Shown: positions 8,895 to 18,043 of the stretch, one piece after another | Layout: each line of letters begins with the position of its first letter | Numbering within the stretch: position 1 is the stretch's first letter | DNA from: Paulinella micropora | Taxonomy: Eukaryota > Cercozoa > Imbricatea > Euglyphida | NCBI GenBank assembly: GCA_009731375.1 | Contig: BJOX01000354.1 | Span: forward strand, 151,700 to 174,708 | DNA: 23,009 nucleotides | Direction of reading: 5' to 3' | The notes under the pieces: model-generated | Told to the model about the DNA's origin: nothing | Seen by the model: only the letters and a program-made list of their open reading frames with translations | Database searches by the model: none | Made by a program: the position numbers and the translations under genes

Positions 8895-9036
8895 CACACC
8901 TCATAACGTGGTTAGGTGCCCGAGAAAAACCCACATTTTTCGGCTGGCCAAATTTTCACATGTTTCACGGGGCTCGCCGGCCCGGCCAGGCTCGCCCGAA
9001 AAACACGTGGAAATTTTGGCTGGCCGCAGAATATAA
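8895..9036 (+). mobile_element. GC-rich double-hairpin repeat, copy 4 (diverged)
   Basis: Same layout as copies 1 and 3 but strongly diverged. CACACCTCATAACGTGG stands for the first hairpin and GGTGCCCGAGAAAAACCCAC for its second arm. The GGCTGGCCAAATTTT and AAATTTTGGCTGGCC arms surround a GGCTCGCCGGCCCGGCC loop. The palindromic pairing of the outer arms has been kept (even improved) while the sequence changed, which suggests selection on structure or an independent subfamily. Confidence 0.75.
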
Positions 9037-9073
9037 TAAATAGCCTCATGCACCGGATGTAACGGATATTTGT

Positions 9074-9137
9074 GGCCACCGTCGACCACGGTTTTTGACC
9101 GGGTCTAGTGGATCTAAGTGGCCCCACCGTCGACCGT
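9074..9137 (+). repeat. Direct repeat around ACCGTCGACC
   Basis: GGCCACCGTCGACCACGG at 9074 and GGCCCCACCGTCGACCG at 9120 are near-identical direct copies about 46 bp apart, lying between the hairpin repeat and the microsatellite palindrome. GTCGAC is itself palindromic. Function unknown. Confidence 0.6.
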
Positions 9138-9364
9138 CTACATCTACATCTATATCTACATCTATATCTATTATCGATATCTACATCTTCATCTATATCT
9201 AGAGATGGATTTCGCCTCTTTCACTGTCCTCAGTCATACAATGGTAGATAGATAGGTAGATAGATAGATAGATAGACAGATAGACAGATAGATAGATAGA
9301 TAGATAGACACAGTTTTTGATGTTAGACAGGTTGGTAGAGGAATGTGTTCGACAGGTAAAGTAA

Positions 9365-9427
<63 letters not shown>

Positions 9428-9545
9428 CATCTATCATTGTTATGACTGAGGACAGTGAAGAGGTGAAATAATCTATAGATAAAGATAAAGACGTAGATAT
9501 ATACATAGATGTAGATATAGATGTAGATATAGATGTAGAATAGAT
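9138..9545. repeat. ~400-bp imperfect palindrome including GATA/TATC
   Basis: The left arm has (CATCTATAT)n, then CACTGTCCTCAGTCATACAA (9222 on), then GATA repeats. The right arm has TATC repeats, then TTGTTATGACTGAGGACAGT (9438 on), then GTAGATATAGAT repeats. The arms are reverse complements with small differences. The loop is a unique segment of about 58 bp (9308-9365). The microsatellite arms also pair, so the whole segment can fold back. Confidence 0.8.
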
Positions 9546-9556
9546 GTAGATGTAGA

Positions 9557-9682
9557 TATAAGATAGATAGATAGGTAGATAGATAGATAGATAGATAGAT
9601 ATATAGATAGACAGACAGACACGACAGACACGACAGACAGATAGATAGACAGACAGATAGATAGACAGACAGATAGATAGAC

Positions 9683-9717
<35 letters not shown>

Positions 9718-9863
9718 CAGATAGATAGATAAGAGGATGGCCAAGATATATATATATATATATATATACATAGATATGTATATATATGTATATGTATGTT
9801 TACCCTTTTTTGAGCCGAGCCACTGCTGTCCTCACTATCCGACCTATCGTTATTACTACACCA

Positions 9864-9922
<59 letters not shown>

Positions 9923-9923
9923 C
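9557..9923. repeat. GATA/GACA tract and (TA)n with a 70-bp island
   Basis: GATA with GACA and CACGACA variants to 9731, then (TA)n at 9747-9795, an island at 9796-9865 with no recognised content, and (TA)n from 9866 to the gap edge. Confidence 0.9.
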
Positions 9924-10564
9924 NNNNNNNNNNNNNNNNNNNNNNNNNNNNNNNNNNNNNNNNNNNNNNNNNNNNNNNNNNNNNNNNNNNNNNNNNNNNN
10001 NNNNNNNNNNNNNNNNNNNNNNNNNNNNNNNNNNNNNNNNNNNNNNNNNNNNNNNNNNNNNNNNNNNNNNNNNNNNNNNNNNNNNNNNNNNNNNNNNNNN
10101 NNNNNNNNNNNNNNNNNNNNNNNNNNNNNNNNNNNNNNNNNNNNNNNNNNNNNNNNNNNNNNNNNNNNNNNNNNNNNNNNNNNNNNNNNNNNNNNNNNNN
10201 NNNNNNNNNNNNNNNNNNNNNNNNNNNNNNNNNNNNNNNNNNNNNNNNNNNNNNNNNNNNNNNNNNNNNNNNNNNNNNNNNNNNNNNNNNNNNNNNNNNN
10301 NNNNNNNNNNNNNNNNNNNNNNNNNNNNNNNNNNNNNNNNNNNNNNNNNNNNNNNNNNNNNNNNNNNNNNNNNNNNNNNNNNNNNNNNNNNNNNNNNNNN
10401 NNNNNNNNNNNNNNNNNNNNNNNNNNNNNNNNNNNNNNNNNNNNNNNNNNNNNNNNNNNNNNNNNNNNNNNNNNNNNNNNNNNNNNNNNNNNNNNNNNNN
10501 NNNNNNNNNNNNNNNNNNNNNNNNNNNNNNNNNNNNNNNNNNNNNNNNNNNNNNNNNNNNNNNN
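9924..10564. other. Assembly gap (641 N)
   Basis: Undetermined bases. (TA)n lies on the left edge and a C-run on the right edge. Frames crossing it are artefacts. Confidence 0.98.
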
Positions 10565-10571
10565 CCCCCCC

Positions 10572-10678
10572 TCTTACATACATGCATACATACTGTATGT
10601 ACACATACATACATACATGCATGCATACAGGCATACATACATACATGCATAACATAACAAAACAAAACAACACCTACT
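10572..10678. repeat. (CATA)n tract
   Basis: Interrupted CATA/CATG/CAGG units, ending in (AAAAC)n-like words before the pentamer array. Confidence 0.9.
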
Positions 10679-10925
10679 AACCTAACCTAACCTAACCTAA
10701 ACCTAAACCTAAACCTAACCAACATACATACATACATAACCTAGCCTAACCTGACCTAACCTTACCCAAACCTAACCTAACCTAACCTAACCTAACCTAA
10801 CCTAACCTAACCTAAACCTAAACCAAGCCAACATACATACATACATACACACATAACCTAACCTAACCTTACCCAAACCTAACCTAACCTAACTTAACCT
10901 AACCTAACCTAAACCTAAACCAAGC
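10679..10925 (-). repeat. CCTAA/CCTAAA array (TTAGG-like on minus strand)
   Basis: Three blocks of CCTAA with some CCTAAA units and variants CCTGA, CCTTA and CCCAAA, each ending in AACCAACATA or AACCAAGCCAACATA followed by a short (CATA)n. Blocks 2 and 3 share the internal order CCTAACCTTACCCAAACC and the same tail, so a unit of about 110 bp has been duplicated. TTAGG is the usual arthropod telomere motif, but the mixed unit length and internal CATA tracts indicate an interstitial satellite and not a chromosome end. Confidence 0.85.
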
Positions 10926-10927
10926 CA

Positions 10928-10960
<33 letters not shown>

Positions 10961-11052
10961 GATACATACACGCATGCATACATACATACATGCATACATA
11001 CATACATACATACAGCATAGACATACATACATACATACATACATACATACAA
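10926..11052. repeat. (CATA)n tract
   Basis: CATA units with CATG and GATA variants, continuing the tail of the pentamer array. From 11053 to 11173 the sequence is unassigned. A tRNA-like word at 11086 was considered and rejected. Confidence 0.9.
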
Positions 11053-11173
11053 TTACACACGTATACGTACTGATCAAGCGCGTTGTCGGGTAGTGTAGAG
11101 GCTACTGACGTGTCTGAAACCTAATAAAAATAATGCACATTTCACTTGTATGCATTGAAAATTCTTTTCTAAC

Positions 11174-11365
11174 TACCACCCAGATTTTCCGGGTTTCTGG
11201 TGCCACTTCCTGGGCTTTGCTCTTCTCCTCTCCTCTCACACACAAAGTCTGCGACAGCTCCTCTTCTCTCCTCTCCTCTCCTCTGCTCTCTCCTCTCCTC
11301 TCTGAAAAGCCTGGCCTGTGGTGCCACTTTCACGCACAGAAACGGAAAATTTCGGTGGTGTTAAA
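11174..11365. mobile_element. Small MITE with inverted ends, copy 2, with TCTCC insertion
   Basis: Left end ACCACCCAGATTTTCCGGG then TTTCTG. Right end CAGAAACGGAAAATTTCGGT then GGTG. These are inverted repeats of about 23 bp with few mismatches. The interior shares GGTTTCTGGTGCCACTT and GAAAAGCCTGGCCTGTGGTG with the copy at 2751-2910. Between those words the internal stretch is replaced by a (TCTCC)n-rich segment of about 80 bp (11220-11300). It has no coding capacity; a 93-codon frame across it is not taken as a gene. Confidence 0.65.
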
Positions 11366-11421
11366 CGGGCCTAAGTTATTATCCTGCATGCTTGCAGATA
11401 TGCAGGAGAAATAAAGAAATA

Positions 11422-11600
11422 GTGAAAAATTTCGGCCAGAACAAATTATCCCGTAATAACTGTACATTTGTTATTCAAAGTTGTGAAGAATTTCGGCCAG
11501 CCGGTAACTACGGTACATTTGTTGTCCACAAATAAAAGTTTAGCCCAAAATTCCCCGTATTTACGGTTGGCCGAAAGGTGAGGTGGCCGAAATTTTTCAC
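11422..11600. mobile_element. 179-bp foldback element with perfect 17-bp inverted ends
   Basis: GTGAAAAATTTCGGCCA at 11422-11438 is the exact reverse complement of 11584-11600. Inside, a second diverged copy of the left end (GTGAAGAATTTCGGCCAG at 11484) begins a partial tandem duplication sharing GTACATTTGTT. Near the right end GGTTGGCCGAAAGG repeats the terminal motif again. It has no reading frame. It is a MITE by structure; the superfamily is unknown because no target-site duplication is clear. Confidence 0.7.
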
Positions 11601-11753
11601 CCGACCTTAAGCGTTGAATCTTTAGTACGCCGTGTAGTTAATAGAGTGACAGAAAGATAACGCTGATAACGTAATGGCGTAATCGCGAGGGAATGAGGGT
11701 ATATTATATATATATGTATATATATAGGGGAGGGGGGGGGGGGGGGGGAAGCG

Positions 11754-12123
11754 NNNNNNNNNNNNNNNNNNNNNNNNNNNNNNNNNNNNNNNNNNNNNNN
11801 NNNNNNNNNNNNNNNNNNNNNNNNNNNNNNNNNNNNNNNNNNNNNNNNNNNNNNNNNNNNNNNNNNNNNNNNNNNNNNNNNNNNNNNNNNNNNNNNNNNN
11901 NNNNNNNNNNNNNNNNNNNNNNNNNNNNNNNNNNNNNNNNNNNNNNNNNNNNNNNNNNNNNNNNNNNNNNNNNNNNNNNNNNNNNNNNNNNNNNNNNNNN
12001 NNNNNNNNNNNNNNNNNNNNNNNNNNNNNNNNNNNNNNNNNNNNNNNNNNNNNNNNNNNNNNNNNNNNNNNNNNNNNNNNNNNNNNNNNNNNNNNNNNNN
12101 NNNNNNNNNNNNNNNNNNNNNNN
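11754..12123. other. Assembly gap (370 N)
   Basis: Undetermined bases. The left edge is a long G-run (about 11732-11748) after (TA)n. The right edge begins GGGGAGAGGAGAG. Confidence 0.98.
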
Positions 12124-12167
12124 GGGGAGAGGAGAGAGGAGAGGAGAGGAGAGGAGAGAGGAGAGCC

Positions 12168-12253
<86 letters not shown>

Positions 12254-12270
12254 CATCTATACATCCATCC

Positions 12271-12368
<98 letters not shown>

Positions 12369-12370
12369 AT
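12124..12370. repeat. (GAGAG)n then (TATC)n
   Basis: Purine pentamer to 12165, then (CTAT)n with a few CCAT and ACAT variants up to the start of the long tandem repeat. The tyrosine/leucine/serine frame is the repeat. Confidence 0.95.
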
Positions 12371-13565
12371 CAGTCCCTTCCGTGCAAACATCACGGCTTA
12401 GCTGGGCATCGGTTTAATACTTTACCCACAGACTTCCTTGGTTGACGAAATCAGAAGCTCCTTTTTTCTGACATTAGTCGATATCTCATCAGTTGATCTC
12501 ATCACTTACTCCACGGAGCGAACCAAGGCCACTTGAGGTGTCACTGACCCTCCCTTGGGCTTGGTTTTTTTGAAATGGGTGCCATCTGTCGACAGACAGA
12601 GAATTAGGGGATGGTGTGGGTGTGCTGGGCCCGTGGTGGGGTGCCTTATGTGTGCCTAGCCATACGCCTATAAGTCACATGCCGAAATAGCGACGGGAAG
12701 CACAATCCTGTTCCCTCAGGGTGCCCTTTCTCGCTTGTTGAGCCCGGAATAAAACCCACAGTGCTCTGTCGGTTTATACTAGACTGTCGAACAGTCTCGA
12801 AACTCCATCTGCTTACTGGGTCCTCTGTAATGGAGGTGGGAGCTCGTTCTGCAAGGGGCGCTTATGGAACGAGCCCTGGCCCCGCCTGGTACTAGGGAGC
12901 TTTGGTATCGCCTGTATCAGTCCCTTCCGTGCAAACATCACGGCTTAGCTGGGCATCGGGTTAATACTTTACCCACAGACTTCCTTGGTTGACGAAATCA
13001 GAAGCTCCTTTTTTCTGACATTAGTCGATATCTCATCAGTTGATCTCATCACTTACTCCACGGAGCGAACCAAGGCCACTTGAGGTGTCACTGACCCTCC
13101 CCTGGGCTTGGTTTTTTTGAAATGGGTGCCATCTGTCGACAGACAGAGAATTAGGGGATGGTGTGGGGGTGCCTTATGTGTGCCTAGCCATACGCCTATA
13201 AGTCACATGCCGAAATAGCGACGGGAAGCATAATCCTGTTCCCTCAGGGTGCCCTTTCTCGCTTGTTGAGCCCGGAATAAAACCCACAGTGCTCTGTCGG
13301 TTTATACTAGACTGTCGACAGTCTCGAAACTCCATCTGCTTACTGGGTCCTCTGTAATGGAGGTGGGAGCTCGTTCTGCAAGGGGCGCTTATGGAACGAG
13401 CCCTGGCCCCGCCTGGTACTAGGGAGATTTTGGTATCGCCTGTATCAGTCCCTTCCGTGCAAACATCACGGCTTAGCTGGGCATCGGGTTAATACTTTAC
13501 CCACAGATTTCCTTGGTTGACGAAATCAGAAGCTCCTTTTTTCTGACATTAGTCGATATCTCATC
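12371..13565 (+). repeat. Tandem repeat of 547 / 528 / 120 bp
   Basis: Units start with CAGTCCCTTCCGTGCAAAC at 12371, 12918 and 13446. Units 1 and 2 are nearly identical. Unit 2 lacks about 19 bp (the GTGCTGGGCCCGTGGTGGG region), which explains the shorter period. Unit 3 stops after 120 bp at GATATCTCATC and passes into (TATC)n. Features inside a unit: an 8-bp hairpin GCTCGTTC/GAACGAGC with a 17-nt loop, and two GTCGAC-centred palindromes (CTGTCGACAG words). High identity means recent duplication or strong homogenisation. There is no open frame of note. A 5S-rRNA-like word near the unit start is discussed as a finding. Confidence 0.95.
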
Positions 13566-13661
13566 TATCTTATCTATCTATCTAGGTATATGTATGTATT
13601 ACTTCTTCAGCGATGGTTAAAGCGGGAGTGTTGAAGATGCAATAATAAATATGTATGTATG

Positions 13662-13735
<74 letters not shown>

Positions 13736-13836
13736 ACCTATCTAGGTATATGTATGTATTACTTCTTCAGCGATGGTTAAGGCGGGAGTGTTGACGATGC
13801 AATAATAAATATGTATCTATCTATCTATCTACCTAT

Positions 13837-13875
<39 letters not shown>

Positions 13876-13934
13876 GGTATATGTATGTATTACTTCTTCA
13901 GCGATGGAGTGTTAAAGATGGAATAATAAATATG

Positions 13935-13994
<60 letters not shown>

Positions 13995-13995
13995 C

Positions 13996-14126
<131 letters not shown>

Positions 14127-14210
14127 GGTATATGTATGTATTACTTCTTCAGCGATGGAGTGTTGAAGATGGAATAATAAATACCTATCTATCTATCTAT
14201 CTATCTATCC

Positions 14211-14244
<34 letters not shown>

Positions 14245-14293
14245 ATGTATATATTACTTCTTCAGCGATGGAGTGTTGAAGATGGAATAATAA

Positions 14294-14324
<31 letters not shown>

Positions 14325-14330
14325 TCTATG

Positions 14331-14396
<66 letters not shown>

Positions 14397-14433
14397 GCTA
14401 GCTAGCTAGCTAGCTATCTAGCTATCTATCCAC

Positions 14434-14480
<47 letters not shown>

Positions 14481-14517
14481 CCTACCTACCTACCTACCTA
14501 CCTACCTATCTACCTAC

Positions 14518-14588
<71 letters not shown>

Positions 14589-14666
14589 GGTATATGTATG
14601 TATTACTTCAGCGATGGTTAACGAGGGAGTGTTGAAGATGGAATAATAAATATGTATGTATGTATG

Positions 14667-14722
<56 letters not shown>

Positions 14723-14846
14723 AATCTATCTATCAATCTATCAAGGTATATGTATGTATTACTTCCTCAGCGATGGTTAAGGCGGGTGTGTTGAAGATGG
14801 AATAATAAATATGTATGTATAGATAGATAGATAGATAGATAGATAG

Positions 14847-15160
14847 ATGAGATGTCGCAAAGGAATGTAGTCCTTGCAAAGGAACGCAGTTTCACATCAA
14901 ACAATAATTTGTGTACTGTGCATGTGTCCGGGATGGGAATCACGGGTAGACTGTGTTCTGGAAAAAGAAGAGGAGGAAGGACGTTGAAGAAAAAGGCAAT
15001 CTAGGAATGGAGAGTGGGAGGATAAGGAAGAAGAGAAAGAAAAGGAAGCCGTTAGTCCAAGTGTTTTGAGCACCGTAAGCTTGCGCAAGCTACAATGATG
15101 ACATTGTATGAGGCCTAAACCCCCGCAGGGACCTAGCCCGGGCTATGCAACACTGGACGG
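14847..15160 (-). other. 3' untranslated region of the retrotransposon fragment
   Basis: From the stop codon to the (ATCT)n tail on the minus strand. It includes a GC-rich stretch with AGCCCGGGCTAGGTCCCTGC, followed by a pyrimidine-rich segment (about 14957-15056 read as purine-rich on the plus strand). It ends in GCGACATCTCATC. The last ~65 bp match 18639-18705. Confidence 0.65.
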
Positions 15161-15679
15161 CTATGATGGAATGCAGTCACCAATACGGACTAGAGGAAGA
15201 TTAGTCCAATTTTTGACTGCACAGGAGCGATAAATCGCAAAAGAGCAACGAGCTACGCAGGAGGATAGCTTGAAGCAAAGGGATTTGGATTGGGGATGGG
15301 AAAAACCCAAGGCGCGGAAACATCGATGAACAGAGAACGATACCATGCCGCGAGCCCCGCATTCGATTGGTCGAAGGTGGCAGGTCCATCCGTTGTCCTC
15401 GATTTGAGATTTGAGCTTGTTGTATCGGTTGGTCTTGTAGGCTCGTGCGTCAAGGATGTTTTCCTCGACCGGGCACGTTAGCTCGATCAGAATACATATC
15501 TTGGTAGACAGTGACCAGACAACGATATCGGGGCGGAGGTCAGTGACACAAATGTGGACAGGAAAGGCTTGCTCAGAACCGGTGTATTGGGTTTGGAGTT
15601 GCCAATCGTTTGCAGTGTCAAGCAGGGATGGTCGATGAAATGACTGTCTCTTAGGCTTCTGCTCGCCCTCTTTCACAAA
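14847..15679 (-). mobile_element. 5'-truncated RLE-type non-LTR retrotransposon
   Basis: About 833 bp of complex DNA inside the TATC core array. Read on the minus strand it has the C-terminal endonuclease domain of a retrotransposon ORF, then a 3' untranslated region of about 310 bp, then (ATCT)n. The right boundary matches the spacer between array copies 12 and 13, where ACATAGATACTATCTAT directly follows GATA repeats with no insert, so that spacer looks like an empty counterpart. The ORF lacks its reverse transcriptase and everything upstream, as expected from 5' truncation during target-primed reverse transcription. The 3' end recurs at 18639-18712. Confidence 0.75.
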
Positions 15680-15682
15680 CAT
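15161..15682 (-). CDS. Retrotransposon RLE endonuclease domain fragment
   Basis: A 173-codon frame representing the C-terminal part of an RT-endonuclease polyprotein of RLE-type non-LTR elements (the R2-like group and related families widespread in aquatic invertebrates). In that family this domain nicks target DNA to prime reverse transcription. Visible motifs: a FVKEGE start typical of the linker after the RT; ND-W at about 25-27; RPD at 50-52; IELT at 66-69 (acidic catalytic Glu 67); then a helix with K83 and RY at 86-87; GW at 98-99; E-C-G-A-RG at 107-112. Spacing of D52 to E67 fits the PD-(D/E)xK-like fold of the RLE. The frame runs uninterrupted to a natural-looking C-terminus. The ATG lies on the insertion junction, so it is not the native start and the fragment is almost certainly not an active gene. 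No reverse transcriptase remains. Confidence 0.75.
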   Translation of the reverse strand: MFVKEGEQKPKRQSFHRPSLLDTANDWQLQTQYTGSEQAFPVHICVTDLRPDIVVWSLSTKICILIELTCPVEENILDARAYKTNRYNKLKSQIEDNGWTCHLRPIECGARGMVSFSVHRCFRALGFSHPQSKSLCFKLSSCVARCSFAIYRSCAVKNWTNLPLVRIGDCIPS

Positions 15683-15768
15683 AGATACTATCTATCTATA
15701 TAGGTATATGTATGTATTTACTTCTTCAGCGATGGTTAAGGCGGGAGTGTTGAAGATGGAATAATAAA

Positions 15769-15854
<86 letters not shown>

Positions 15855-15936
15855 ACCTATCTAGGTATATGTATGTACTTCTTCAGCGATGGTTAAGGCG
15901 GGATGTTGAAGATGGAATAATAAATATGTATGTGTG

Positions 15937-15994
<58 letters not shown>

Positions 15995-16084
15995 GGTATA
16001 TGTATGTATTACTTCTTCAGCGATGGTTAAGGCGGGAGTGTTGAAGATGGAATAATAAATATCTATCTATCTATCTATCTATCG

Positions 16085-16172
<88 letters not shown>

Positions 16173-16177
16173 ATCTC

Positions 16178-16246
<69 letters not shown>

Positions 16247-16378
16247 GGTATATGTATGTATTACTTCTTCAGCGATGGAGTGTTGAAGATGGAATAATAA
16301 ATATGTATGTATGTATGTATGTATGTATCTATCTATCTATCTATCTATCTATCCATCCATCCATCCATCCATCTATCC

Positions 16379-16448
<70 letters not shown>

Positions 16449-16517
16449 GTATATGTATGTATTACTTCTTCAGCGATTGTTAACGCGGGAGTGTTGAAGA
16501 TGGAATAATAAATATGT

Positions 16518-16564
<47 letters not shown>

Positions 16565-16640
16565 CATAGATACTATCTATGTATATAGGTATATGTATGT
16601 ATTTACTTCTTCAGCGATGGTTAAGGCGGGAGTGTTGAAG

Positions 16641-16776
16641 ACCGGTGTGGTACTGCCATGACTCTGCGTTCACGCACAAAATAGTAACATAAGTGTTGCG
16701 TGTTTACGTGAGTGCGTGAGAGAATGAGTTGGGAGCGGGGGGGGGGGGGGANNNNNNNNNNCCTGGACATCGGCCG

Positions 16777-16827
<51 letters not shown>

Positions 16828-17061
16828 CCTTGACGTCGGCTGAGGCGCTGCGTTTGCGAATAGGCAGCTGTACAGTAGGTAGGTAGGTAGGTAGGTAGGT
16901 GGGTAGGTAGGTAGGTAGGTAGGTGGGTAGGTGGGTAGGTAGGTAGGTAGGTGGGTAGGTAGGCAGGCAGGTAGGTAGGTAGGTAGGTAGGTAGGTAGGT
17001 AGGAAAAAGATTTGCTGCATACCGACATGACAATCCAAGGTGAGAAAGTAAGAAAGTAAGT

Positions 17062-17105
<44 letters not shown>

Positions 17106-17214
17106 AGGGAAGTGAAGGAAGCAGGGAAGGTAGTATGCTTGTCCGCAGTTTCTGTATATATATATATATATATATATATGATCTATCACAATCCCACCCT
17201 TCTGTAGCGCAGGT
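16641..17214. repeat. GA, GTAG and AAAG tracts with small islands
   Basis: After the last core: a short unassigned island, a G-run at 16738-16750, a 10-base gap (16752-16761), (GA)n at 16781-16822, an island GGAAAACCTTGACGTCGGCT, (GTAG)n with GTGG variants at 16875-17003, (AAAG)n at about 17060-17106, and (TA)n at 17156-17178. The words CATCGGCCGAGGC (16768) and GTCGGCTGAGGC (16834) flank the (GA)n as a short direct repeat. Confidence 0.85.
16752..16761. other. Assembly gap (10 N)
   Basis: Ten placeholder bases directly after a 13-base G-run. Confidence 0.95.
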
Positions 17215-17490
17215 AGATGTAGATATAGATATAGATATAGATATAGATATTAGATTTAGATTTAGATTAGATTAGATATAGATATAGATATAGATATTGA
17301 TATAGATTTTAGATATAGATATAGATATAGATATACATATAGATATAGATTATAGATATAGATTATAGGTTATGATTTAGATATAGATATAGATATAGAT
17401 ATATAGATATAGATATAGATATAGATTTAGATATATCTTTAGACACAGATTTAGATATAGATTTAGATATAGATATAGATATAGATAGGT
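17215..17490. repeat. (GATATA)n hexamer microsatellite
   Basis: AGATAT/AGATTT units over about 275 bp with occasional slips. It is distinct from the GATA tetramers elsewhere and resembles the right arm of the 9138-9545 palindrome. Confidence 0.9.
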
Positions 17491-17510
17491 AAGTGTAGTG
17501 AATGAGTGAG

Positions 17511-17515
17511 AAAGA

Positions 17516-17553
<38 letters not shown>

Positions 17554-17616
17554 CTTGCATGTTATTGGGGAGAGCGGTCATGCTGTAAAACGGAAGAAAG
17601 AAAGAGAGAGAGGGAG

Positions 17617-17680
<64 letters not shown>

Positions 17681-17918
17681 TACCTGTTCGTTTGGGGGTA
17701 TATGACATGCTGTAGCCTCGAGAGAGAGAGAGAGGGGGGGGGGGGGGGGNNNNNNNNNNNNNNNNNNNNNNNNNNNNNNNNNNNNNNNNNNNNNNNNNNN
17801 NNNNNNNNNNNNNNNNNNNNNNNNNNNNNNNNNNNNNNNNNNNNNNNNNNNNNNNNNNNNNNNNNNNNNNNNNNNNNNNNNNNNNNNNNNNNNNNNNNNN
17901 NNNNNNNNNNNNNNNNNN

Positions 17919-17966
<48 letters not shown>

Positions 17967-17997
17967 CCTGCTCGTTTGGGGTATAGACATGCTGTAG

Positions 17998-18043
<46 letters not shown>

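Noticed and set aside
9423-10673. 416-codon and similar frames
   Set aside because: More than half is the 641-base gap; the rest is GATA/TATC and CATA repeats.
10679-10925. Chromosome end (telomere)
   Set aside because: The array is internal, mixed in unit length, interrupted by CATA tracts, and flanked by ordinary sequence on both sides.
11079-11125. tRNA-like stretch GGGTAGTGTAGAGGCTACTG resembling a tRNA D-arm/A box
   Set aside because: No B box, anticodon stem or acceptor pairing could be drawn downstream.
11133-11414. 93-codon frame as a gene
   Set aside because: It spans a MITE with a TCTCC microsatellite insertion; the Ser/Leu-rich middle is the repeat.
12371-12490. A functional 5S rRNA gene
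   Set aside because: Only two internal promoter-like words match. The rest of the 120 bp does not resemble 5S and no closing helix is present.
14897-15088. 63-codon Ser-rich frame downstream of the endonuclease fragment
   Set aside because: It lies in the retrotransposon 3' untranslated region over a pyrimidine-rich stretch and shows no motif.
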